From contig OZ017747.1 of assembly GCA_963969365.1 (NCBI GenBank), positions 4,402,001-4,466,000 of the forward strand: a DNA stretch of 64,000 bases. The letters are read 5' to 3'. The translations under genes and the position numbers were made by a program. The notes below the pieces were generated by a model. The model saw only the letters and a list, made by a program, of their open reading frames with translations, searched no databases and had not been told where the DNA came from. Within the stretch, counting starts at the first letter, position 1; the number at the start of each line of letters is the position of its first letter. This DNA comes from Asterochloris sp. CNOR1 (taxonomy: Eukaryota; Chlorophyta; Trebouxiophyceae; Trebouxiales; Trebouxiaceae). Positions 35,901 to 45,505 of the stretch are shown here, one piece after another.

Positions 35901-38900
35901 TGCGCTGCTCGTCGCGCAGGGCGGCAGCCGCGCAAGCACCTATACTGCATCTGCATTCTGGTGCAATTCAATGGCACGCACTAGCTGTGCTGTTCTTGTT
36001 CATACAAGGCAGCAACTCTCCTTTCAGCTCTCATGCCTCCAGCTTCATTGCAGCTCACTGCCTTGCTGTGCTGCTCTGAGCAGGGCAGCAGCTGTGCCGG
36101 CCTTCAAGGCTCTTCTCGATGAGGCCCAGAGGTACCAGCCGGGGCCGCCTCTGCCTCGAGAGCAGCCTGAGGATCAGAACAAAGCAGGTGGGCCGCACAA
36201 TGTCAGGTCCATGCTGATGAGCCAGACATACCATAGGGCACCTGCTTCATGCAGTGTGTCCAACTCCATCATGCGCTCCTCTGTAGCGTAGATCAGCTTA
36301 GCCACTTCAGTGATAGCCAGCCAGCACTCACTGTGTTACGCACATGGATACTCATGGCAGTCAGCGCCTGCACGACTGCACTCATTGGATGGCAGCTCTT
36401 CAGGTCACAAGTTACAGTGCACTGCTCACAGCAGTGCTGCCTCGTGGTGCGTCCAGGCGCCAAAGCGGACCGCGTGGGCAAGAGCAGCTCGCCCCAGCCT
36501 GCAGCGGAGGCCGGCAAGGGCAACAGGAAGCGTGGAAGGAGCCCAGAAGCCCGCAACGGGCGGGACAGGGGCGCCAAAGACAGCAGCAGGGCTGAGAAGG
36601 AGTCCAGCAGGAAGCGGTCTGCCAGGGATGAGGCGGGCAGAGGCTCTCGGAGGGCAGAGGTTGGCCAGTCTGACCGGCGCAGGAGCAGCAGGGGCTCAGA
36701 CGCTCAACGGGGCAGCCTCGCTGAGCGTGACAAGCGCAGAAAGAAGGACAGTCCCAAGCCCGACAGAGCTCGCGACAGCAAGGCTGATAGGGATGCGGCA
36801 GGGAGTGGCAAGCAGGCTGGGCGCCAGTCTGTGACTGCAGAGGGCAGCTCTGCTGAGAGGGACGCACCAAAGGAGGCAGCAGCAGCAGGCCCCTCTGGCA
36901 GCACCAAGCAGCAGGGTGGGGACCCCGCTGCTGATGCTGCTGTTGCCCCTGAGGCTGGCAGGCACTCTGGTGCTGCCCAGAAGGCACCAGAGGCTGACCT
37001 TGCCGCCGCGGAGCACAACAGCACAGGGCAGGGGCCAGACGGAGAGTTGCCCCCGCCGCCCCCTCCAGGGGCGCCCAGTGCAGGTGCGTGCTTACTTTCC
37101 CGTTGCTCTGCATTAGCTGCATCCGCCAGTGTGCTGGAGTTCCTTCCGGGGGAGAGGAAGCAGCCTGCTGTCTCGACACGGGCGCTGTACAGCTGCGGCG
37201 TGGCCCTCGCCTGCAGGCAGGATGCTGCTCACGGCTCACTCATGATGGTCCACTGCCTTGCGATGTGCGCCGTTGCTGCACTCCTGCTGGGCACCGGGCC
37301 TACACAGTTGTACCTGGTGACGACAATACTTTCTGTGTGTGGTCCAATGTGCATCAGAAAGCTGATGGTGTTCCCTGCAGTTCCTGGACCTCCATCTCAC
37401 GGAGACATCAAGGCCACTGGGGCTCAAGCTGCTGAAGAGGAGCACCCTCCAGAGGACATGGAGGTGGACCCCAACCCGGCAGGTCAGGGTTTGAGAGCTC
37501 TGCATGGCCTGGGAATGCGGTCTGCAGGGTTCCTCCTCAAGTGGGGAGAGCACTGTGCCCCTGGCTGTAGCAGAGGGGGTGCAATCAACATCCCTGGGCT
37601 TAGCGGTCCAGCAGTCATTCAGCTGCTGGCCCCCAGCCCCCCAGATATATTGTGTACATAAATACACACCCAAACATAGCATCTCTGGGCAGCGCTTGGC
37701 AGCTGGCCCACACCAGCCCTGTCAGATAGCGAGCCTCCCTCCGCACAGTCAACATGGGGTTTTTGGCAGATTTGCGGTCCTGACTTGGGCTTCCTGGTCC
37801 TTCTCATTGCAAGTGGACGGTGTTCATGTTTGATCAAGCAGCTGTTGTCAAGGCACTGCTTCCTTCTCAGCTCTGGCCAGGGAAGGCCACTGCACCAGCA
37901 CCAGCCATGTTGCTGCTTTCACTGATCAACACCAAAGCGCTGCATGTGCAGGCCTTGGAGCCACCACAACTTACGAGGAGTTTGAGCACTCATGGGGGGA
38001 TGATCCCCGCTGGCAGGTGACCACCCCAGGGAGCTAAGCATGCTGCTGCAGCACCTTGGCTGTTGATAGACTGTCAGCCGTAATGTCTTGTCATCCACTT
38101 GGGAGCTCCATCTGCCCAGGTGTGTACCTGCCTGCGGCGCCTCCTGCTCCGCACATGCCTCTGCGTGCTGCGCCTCGCTGCCTCTGCTGTCAGCAGCCTG
38201 CACGGTCTGTCCTAGATAGAGCAACATCCTGGAGCCACAATGGATCATCCTGTGAAGTCGGTCCGCTGGGCCGACCTCTGTATCTGCAGCAGTGGACATT
38301 CAGACTGTAGCAACATGGCTGCACATGTCAACCACTGATATCACGCAGGCTCCTGCACTGCCCTGTGCCCCTCCGTGCCTGCTGCAGCACTGTAATGAGG
38401 TCTTCATCTCAAAGCAAGCTACTGCGCTAATCTCTGTCCCTGCCTGCCTGCTGCAGCAATGCAGCGAGGCCATCCGGCGGGAGCTGTTCCAGGAGCGCGT
38501 TGCAGTGCTCAAGGCCCAGGCAGATGAGGCGGCGGCTGCCCAGAAGGCTCTTCAGGAGAAGGAGTTCAGGTGGGTGCAGGCTGACCACCTTTCTCTTCCG
38601 CCTGAGAGTCATTCTGCAGCAGCAGGCTGTCCCACCAGAGGGCACCCCTAGGTGCAGGTTGACAGCCTGGCTCTGGCGTGTAGGACGTTGTATAGAAACA
38701 GGCTGCTGTTCAGTGCGTCATTGTAAATAGCGTGGCCAGGAAGGTGCTGATGGCTTCTTTTGGCCTGTCAAACGCTGTGCAGAGGCATCTTGCTGCCTTC
38801 AGAGCCCCGCAAGAAGAAGGTGGGTCCGAGCTGAGCGCTGACCTGGGGTGTTTGTGAAACTAAAAGACTGTGCTATAGCCAGGCCACGCTCTTGGAGCTG

Positions 38901-41838
38901 CAACTGCACATGCGCACCAAGGGCTGACTTTGCCAGTGCGATGGAAGTTCTGGGCTGCTGCAAGGCCATCCTGCAGGAGCATGAGCACACCAGGTGGCTG
39001 ACCTAGCATATATAGCACATATACACAGATGTCTGTGCTGCTTCAGGACCATGCTCCAGGAGCTCCACCTGCACCCGCGCACCAAGTGGCTGACCCTGAA
39101 GGGGCGCTTGCGGGACGACAGACGATACCGCGCAGTGCCGCGCGGCAACCGCGAGGGGGTCTTCAATCTCTTTGTGGCCGAGCTAGAGGTGAGGCTGCGG
39201 CGGTGGAGGCTGCTTTGCAGAGCATCAGCGTGCGCAGTCATGAGTGTGGACAGCAGCGCCTGTGCAGGAGGAGGATACTCCATATGGCCTGGAGTATCAG
39301 GCAAGAGGGTGTTTGCAATACCAATGTCGCCGCTCAGGAGTGGGGCTGGGGCAGGGCCAGAGGCACAGGCAGGGAAGGTGGTGCCAGAGCATTTTGGTTG
39401 GACATTCGTCCTCTGCATTCACAGTGGCAAGGTGCAGGTGACAGGTAGGGCCCCGGCAACTGTGGCATGTGTGGAGCAATGGTGATTCAGACCACACTGA
39501 AGCCTAACGCCCGCAGAGCCATTGCTGTCCCTACCCTGCAGGAAAAGCAAGTGTGCAGCCTGTAACAAGCAGGCGAGAGAGGAAAGATACAGGAGCCTGT
39601 TCCTGCAAACTCCTTCCTGCGAGGGTTGCTGTCAGTATCTCTTCTCGTGTCTGGCAGGGTGCCATCAAGCAGAAATGCGATGAGGGATCAAAATTTTGCC
39701 AGGGCAGCCTGCCTTCCTGCACGGCCGCCCAGCGCTAGCTGCCCTGCAGAAAAGTGAGCGTGCGGCCCGCGAGGAGCAGAGGGCAGCGGAGGACCGCCGG
39801 AGGGCTCTCAGCGCAGCACAGCAGGAGGCGACGCGGCGCCAGAGGGAGGCGGCCCACACAGATGCTGCAGCTGGGTACCAGACTCTGCTGGCTGAGGTCG
39901 TGAAGGACCCCAACCTGCGCTGGATAGACTGCCGGGTGAGGTCAGAGGGGACCATGAGCCTGTTAGCCACAGGGTCTCATAGCATGCAGCATGCTATGCT
40001 GTTGCCAGGACGAGCTGCTGAAAGGCTTTTGAAGGATGTTGCAGCAGAAGTCAGTAACAAGATCCTCACACATGTCCAGGGCTTGAGCCCTTGTATCTCA
40101 GCTATCTACTAATTGAAATTCTGCTGGACCACGGGGTCCTTTAGCAGGCCTGGAAGTCTGCTGAAGGATCTCAGGCCCGACCTTGCTGCCAGGTGCTGGC
40201 CCTGAGGGTTTCAAAGTCCTTCCATGCGCCTGTGCAGGACAAGCTGCTGAAGGACCCCCAGGGGCGTGCCAGCCGCCCGGAGGTGCCCACCCGCGAGCAG
40301 CAGCAGCTGTTTGAGAAGCACGTCCAGGACCTGCGCACCTCCCTGGACATTGAGTTCAGGCAGCTGCTCGACCAGGTGAGGTTTGTGAAGTCTGCTTTGC
40401 GCTGACAGGACTTTGTCCAGGGGTTCTGCCCCAGGGTCATCATTGTTTTCTATTGGATTATCTGCTCTGCTGGAACAGAGGAGGTTTTGAACACAGTGGC
40501 CTGCAGATTGCTGCCAGCTTGAACGTCATCAGGCGTCTGCTGCCCCAGCGGCAGGGTGAAGGCCCGATCTCTCTGCTGTGCGTGCCCTGCAGGCTGTTTG
40601 CCTGCAGCAGTCTGATGGGCTGCTGTGCTGGTGACTGGCCGATGGCTTGCAGGTTGCCTGCCAGCTTGCGCATCAGCTTGAGCAGCATCAGGTGGCAGTC
40701 CTGCTCTGCTCTCCCTGTATGGTCAAAGCAGTTGCAGCTACAACTGCTTGCAAGCCTGCACTTTGGCCCCTGCAGGGCTGGAGCCGACTACGCTTGCAGC
40801 ATGGTAAAGGCCCCAGCTCTCTGCTGTGCTGCTCCCTGCAGGAGATTTGCCTGTAGCAGTTTGACAAGCTACTGCACTGGTGACTGTCGGGGGCTTGCAG
40901 GTTGCCTGCCAGCTTGAGCATCAGCTGGCACCCTCTGCCCCAACAGCTGCTGTGGAACAAGGCATGCAAGAAGCAGACCACGGTGTAGCATGTGCAAAGC
41001 ATAGGACTGGGATCGAAGCCCAGTCTCCTTGCTGTGCTGCTCTGTCCAGGGGGCCTGCCCACAGCAGCAGAACCTCAGCCCTGCTCATCTGCTGTGGCTC
41101 TGGCCGCCACTCTGCAGGTGCTTTTTGAGCAGGCCAGGGTCACTCTGATGGGTGGCAACTTGCTTCAGGCTGACTCTGCTGCTCACCCCTCTGTGCAGGT
41201 GCTCAGGCCGCTGCTGGGCCCCAACAGCGATGGAAAATCGCTGCCCCTGCCATTCAGAGACTTTCGGGAGGCAATGCGCTTGTTGGAGGAGGATGCCCGC
41301 CTCCACAGGGTGCCAGACGCTGACAGGTCAGATTGCGGCACTCACAATGTCTTGCAGGTCTGATCTGGCCCCTGGTGGCTCATGCAGATCTGTCACATGC
41401 CTGGCAGGCAGCCGTGCTGACATGCCTGCCTCTGGGCTCTTTTGCACAGGCAGCAGGCTGGCTTTTGCTCTGTCATGTCTGCCAGCACTGTGGACCACAC
41501 TGCGGAGCGCAGTGTGAGGCGGCGGGCTCGATGTGCTTCCCCCCAGTGGCCTGGCAGCAGACGAGGCGAGTAAGCAGTCAGGAAATTCTCTGCTAATGCT
41601 CAGAGCCTCAACTTTGCAGTGCTGGGTGTGCAGAAAGGACCTTTGGAACAAGTGGGTCACGCAGCTCGTCAGGGAGCTCAACGATCCTGCCGTAGCAGCT
41701 GCAGCCAAAGCCCTGAAAGGTGGCAGCAGCAGAGGCGCTGAAAGGGATAGGGAGCGCCAGGCCAAGGAGGCTGGCATTGACAAAGCTTACCTGCGAGAAT
41801 ATCTTGAGCCCGACCAGAAACGCATGCGCCCTACTTGA
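29992..41838 (+). CDS. TCERG1/CA150 (PRP40C-type) transcription elongation and splicing factor, WW and FF domains
   Basis: TCERG1-type proteins couple RNA polymerase II elongation to splicing: WW domains bind Pro-rich splicing factors and FF domains bind phospho-CTD. The N-terminal exon (to 30681) is Pro/Gly/Met-rich. WW1 is split: WSAHTADDGK ends at 31569 and VYYHNTLSGESSW starts at 32168 (exon to 32278). WW2 (from 32753) reads EWAEVSCSDGKVYYYN and TTWQKPQ. An acidic exon (about 33672-33791) and a second Pro-rich exon (to 34470, ending AELVAEYKELLLE) lead into FF1 (from 34956: VTAFSRWEKVLPRLVEDSRY). Further FF segments are VPAFKALLDEAQ (about 36090), TYEEFEHSWGDDPRW (about 37968), LQELHLHPRTKWLTLKG (39054), YQTLLAEVVKDPNLRW (39876), EFRQLLD (40354) and an exon at 41199. 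The end is LEPDQKRMRPT. An Arg/Ser/Lys-rich block (about 36450-37080) interrupts the FF array. Start and several small exons are approximate. Confidence 0.88.
30760..30811 (+). repeat. 26-bp tandem duplication
   Basis: Two adjacent 26-bp units (gcatttgcccagcaggaagc then cggatt, and the same with ctggatt) just after the donor of the first TCERG1 exon. They differ at one position. Confidence 0.9.
33819..33850 (+). repeat. (TG)n microsatellite
   Basis: About 32 bases of TG with a short CGCG interruption, in a TCERG1 intron about 30 nt downstream of the acidic exon donor. TG tracts near donors can affect splicing in animals; no such role is claimed here. Confidence 0.9.
38372..38480 (+). repeat. 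Copy of a TCERG1 exon start
   Basis: The real junction ctgctgcag then caatgcagcgaggccatcc starts at 38457. Sixty-nine nt upstream ctgctgcag is followed by cactgtaatgaggtcttcatc. The copy keeps the splice site and the first codons in diverged form. Confidence 0.7.
38885..39105 (+). repeat. Three copies of the start of a TCERG1 FF exon
   Basis: The real exon text is caggagctccacctgcaccc, cgcgcaccaagtggctgacc near 39055-39094. Copies occur at about 38892-38928 (ttggagctgcaactgcacat, gcgcaccaagggctgac) and about 38971-39002 (tgcaggagcatgagcacacc, aggtggctgacc). Spacing of the ggctgac block is 74 and 92 nt. Confidence 0.85.
40505..41085 (+). repeat. Long direct repeat with period about 248 bp in a TCERG1 intron
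   Basis: A block of about 127 bp at 40555-40682 (ggtgaaggcccgatctctct to gcatcagcttgagc) recurs at 40803-40930 with roughly 80% identity by eye. A partial third copy is near 41020-41085. Each unit contains several acceptor-like gcag sites. Confidence 0.85.
41111..41235 (+). repeat. Acceptor duplication before a TCERG1 FF exon
   Basis: The real exon starts at 41199 (after ctgtgcag; reads VLRPLLGPNSDG). At 41118, after tctgcag, a related start reads VLFEQARVTLMG. Spacing is 81 nt, a multiple of three, and whether the upstream site can be used is not clear. Confidence 0.65.
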
Positions 41839-42479
41839 GCGGCATGCTTGCCACAATCGTCTGTTTCTTACTGACCTTGGTGCTCTTGTCTCTGCCTCTG
41901 ACTTTGTTTGATTGCTGTAAGTGATGACTGGCATCATCAGACATCATGTCCATTTAGACAGGCAGCTGGGCATGCAGCTTGACATTCCAGTCAAGCTGTT
42001 ATCTGGCTGAACGGAGACTCCATAGGTTTACATCAGTGCTGATCCAGGCAAGCAACAGACAGAGCGTTGGGAGCTTCAGATGACGGGGTTGTGAAGGTTT
42101 GTTAAAGGTGCCCTTGAACCTGTCCGATACAACACAAGGGCATCACACTTGTGGGAAAGGGTATTGTTCCCTGCTTAGACAAAGAGCTCATTCATTACAG
42201 CTCAGACCAGAATAACAGACCAGGCAATGCGCTAGAAACATCTTTGGCGGCTTTGGAAAGCCCATCACTTGGTGGATGCAAGTCCCACTCACGCATTGCT
42301 CAGCATGTGTGGGGGCGACTGCCCAGCAACATCAATGGGCTGCTGGGTGGGCTTCTAGCAAAGTCCTCAACCCTGATTCAGAGTTACAAGAGGCCACTTT
42401 GTTGGGACTGAACACCATTCAGCAGTGCTTCAGTCAGAGGGAAGTGCAAGGGGAGCCATCATAGGCTGGGGAGGGGCTG
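41839..42479. other. Convergent gap between the TCERG1-type gene and the TPR gene
   Basis: About 640 bp of 3' flanks. Open frames such as 42151-42411 have no family resemblance. No element was seen. Confidence 0.5.
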
Positions 42480-45235
42480 TCAATCACCTTCGTCATCTTC
42501 AAAGGACATGGGCCGCCTGGACTTAGCATGGCTGCCAGAAGCTGGCTTGCCCTTTATGTTTCTCGGTGGCAGCTTGTCCAGCAGGCGGTCGTCCCGCCGC
42601 CTGAACTTGTGTTGGTGCTGATCGGCCTGCTTGCGCTCCATCTGGTCTGCTCTCTGCAGGGCTGCCAGGTAATCCTGGTTGTCAGGCTCCAGCTGCAGGG
42701 CCTTCTCATAGGACTCCCTGGCCTGCAGGAGGCAGCACCATGCCTTAGATTCAAGTACAACCAGTGGCCATGCCCAGCCTTCCCTGGCAATGGTGGTCAG
42801 GCCAGCTGCACACAGGAGTTGACCACCTGCAGGAGACAGCGCAATGCCGCGGCATAAAGCCCCAGCAGTCTGCCCGCCTCTGCCAGCAGTTACGTGCAGG
42901 CATGCGCGTGGAAAGCAACGTCCCGCCAACTCAGATGTACCAGCTTGAGCAGGCGGCATGCCTACACTCTAATGGTCACCTCGCCATGCAGCTCCAGCCC
43001 GCTCTGGGCAGCCCCACGGCGGGACCACCCCTTCCCCCAGCGCGGCTTGAGGCGCGTGCAGGCCTGGGCATCCTCCAGCGCCTCCCTCCACTGCTGGATG
43101 GCTGCATGGGCTGCTGAGCGGTTGCTGTAGTACACCTCGCACCTGTAGTGCAGGGTCTGACGGCTTCTGGAGCTGTTTAGGGGCAGGGCTGCAGGCACTG
43201 CCCAATCAGATGGGGTTGACAGCTCCAGCAGGTGCTGTGCCCTCTCAGCTGTGCCGCATTTTGGCTGCTGCAATACAAGCTGCACCCACAGGTCTGCAGA
43301 GCGGCTGAAACTGGCAGAGAAGGATACGAATCCAGCAGACCCTAAAAGATTTGCACTGCAGGTCTGTTTAGGCTGACACTGCAAGGCATGTAGGGCTGCA
43401 GGCAGCAGCCCAGGGAGCATGTCTGCAGGGGTCAGGTTAAGCAGCAGGTGGAGCTCAGTGCCAACAATGCCCAGACGCGGCCAGCACGCACTACCTTGCT
43501 GCTTATGATGCTCAGTGTCGACTCCCCTCAGTGGGGTGGCCTGCTGTTACAGGACCTTGCCGGAGGTGCAATCATCTCTGCAACCTGTTGCTGTGCAGTC
43601 CCTCCAATGCGCTGCAGTCCGCACCTTGGATCCAGCTTGATGCACTCTGTGAAGTGCTTGATGGCCTCGCCATACAGCTTGGCCTTGAAGGCAGCATTGC
43701 CCTTGACCTTGATCTCAGCAGCCTTGCCCTGCAGAGCATGAGGACAGGCCTGGCCACAAATTTTCTAGTCAAGAATTGCTGGGTCTTCCAGCAAGTATGA
43801 CATGACGTGCAGCAGATCAGCAGCTGGATTCCCAGCTGCTGAGTGGAGCAGAGCCACGATTTGTCAAGTGGTCTTATTTGTCTTCATGGGAGGCAAATGC
43901 TGGTTGTCTGGTTGTCTGGGGCTGACATGTGTGACGGGCTTGGCCCGGAACGCCATCCAAGGGGACCCTCTTCAATAAGCAGCCCAAGCTGGAGAGCACA
44001 AGTTGGTCAGGCGCCCTGCCTTTCCGTCGGCAGCAGGGCAGCGCACCGCCATACGCATGTGCAGTATCGTGGTCCTACCAAACTACCTCGTGGGCAGAAC
44101 TGGCTGCAAGGCCAACCAATGTCTGCCAGCAAGTATAGAATAGCATATGATGACATGCAGCACAGCTTTAGTTGGCACGACCTTTTGTTGCCTGGTGGCG
44201 CGCCTGATGACGAGGGGGAAGGAAAGGCCACCTGGCTTTACAGATGCACTGTCCTGTTCGCAATGCCATGGGCAGCAGTGGCTGCCCGACTCGTGCTGAT
44301 GCATGGCTGCAGACTGACCTGGTCAAGGTGCCAACCAGCATGAGGGCCGCTATGCTCGGGGTAATCATCATGGCACAGGAGAGGCACCCAGGGACATATG
44401 CAAGAGCAGCCTAGGTGCCCACACTGTAGCAGGTGTGCTTGCCTTGTTGGCCAGCTGCTGCAGCTCAGGGGCGCCCACCACCAGGTCAGGCTGCTCTGCA
44501 ATGGCTCGCTGCAACGCGCCCTGCACACAAAGAGATGCCGCCTGGTGTGGATACGGAAGCAGCCATCACATTAATATGTGTCCACACGAAGGCCACCTTG
44601 GCACCCAGAGCAGAACAGGCCGACATCAGCAACTTGTATTCAGCTCTGCTTTGCACGCTGACAGGCAGCCTAGGTCAGCAGAGAGGCAGCACCCACTTGC
44701 TTGTCCGACCTGCAGGCAGCAGCAGGGCCAACTGCCACTGCACACAGCACAGCAGGCGCAGGACTCTGCCCCGCTGTGCACTCCATCCTGCATGCGCCCT
44801 TACCCCATCGTCATCCCAGTCATCCTCTGGTGGCTCGTCCTCCAGAGCAGCGATGGTGGCTCCCTCGGGGGCGCCCTCTGCGCCTGGTGCCGGGGGCTGG
44901 CCCCCTCGCCCCAGCAGGTGGGCATGAGCCTGCAGGAACTTGGGCGTCTGGCGCACATAGTTCACCTGGCTGCCCCTTTTGGACCCCCCTGCAGCATACA
45001 CAGGATGGCATGTAATGCCTTTCTCAGCTGCCATGCATTGAGGGGAGTGCATGCAAGCACAGCTCCTGAAAGGCACACAGAGATCCTGGCTTCTGAAGAG
45101 CAGCACTGAGGCAGCCTTTGATGAAGCCACGCTGGTCCAAGTTACTTCCCGCCAGGTGGAACAGCAGGAAAGGGGAAGGCAGCTGAGGATGCAATGTCCT
45201 TTTCAGTGTTTACCTGCTTCACCCCCTCCTGTCAT
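42480..45235 (-). CDS. DUF4604-like N-terminus fused to a TPR co-chaperone-like domain
   Basis: Six exons join in phase: 45235-45214 (MTGGGEA), about 44988-44810, about 44522-44442, 43728 to about 43628, about 43146-42980 and 42722-42480, roughly 265 residues. The N-terminus (SKRGSQVNYVRQTPKFLQ) followed by an acidic tract (EDEPPEDDWDDDG) resembles DUF4604 proteins such as human KIAA1143. The rest has about three tetratricopeptide repeats of STI1/TTC type: KGNAAFKAKLYGEAIKHFTE, VYYSNRSAAHAAIQQWREAL and ARESYEKALQLEPDNQDYL. It ends in a basic then acidic tail. The intron after LANK uses a GC donor (AAG then GCAAGC). TPRs of this type usually bind the EEVD tails of Hsp70 or Hsp90; that role is inferred. 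The start is the only ATG whose 7-codon exon keeps phase with the next one. It shares a 270-bp divergent promoter with adenylate kinase. Confidence 0.82.
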
Positions 45236-45505
45236 GCCGGCGCCTCCTCCCCTGCCCCTTCCAGCTCCTGAAAAGTGTTCATCTCGATCCTGGCTGCTAA
45301 AGCCACCATACTGGTCCTCCCTCTCCCCCTGCCCCTCTCTGCCCCTCTTGGTACCTCTGCCTCTGCCCATTTACGAGAGTGTGGTTTACCTCACATTTCT
45401 TCTGGAGGAATCTGGCATGAGCCCAGCTGCGGCAGCTACAACGTCCACACCATCCGCTCGCTTCACCCCATTCCTTGTGGCTGCTTGGCCAATCTGTGAA
45501 CTGCG
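45236..45505. promoter_or_regulatory. Probable bidirectional promoter, TPR gene and adenylate kinase
   Basis: Only 270 bp separate the two divergent start codons (45235 minus, 45506 plus), so both promoters and 5' leaders must share it. It is C/T-rich on the plus strand at 45220-45375. No TATA box is evident. Confidence 0.55.

Noticed and set aside
36249-37661. A 470-codon frame as an independent gene
   Set aside because: It lies inside the TCERG1-type gene. Only the middle part (about 36450-37080, and perhaps 37380-37482) looks like exon; the rest has intron features with donors and acceptors.
45096-45130. Start of the TPR gene at an apparent MASSKA
   Set aside because: The first codon there is GTG, not ATG. 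The ATG at 45235 with a 7-codon exon joins in phase instead.
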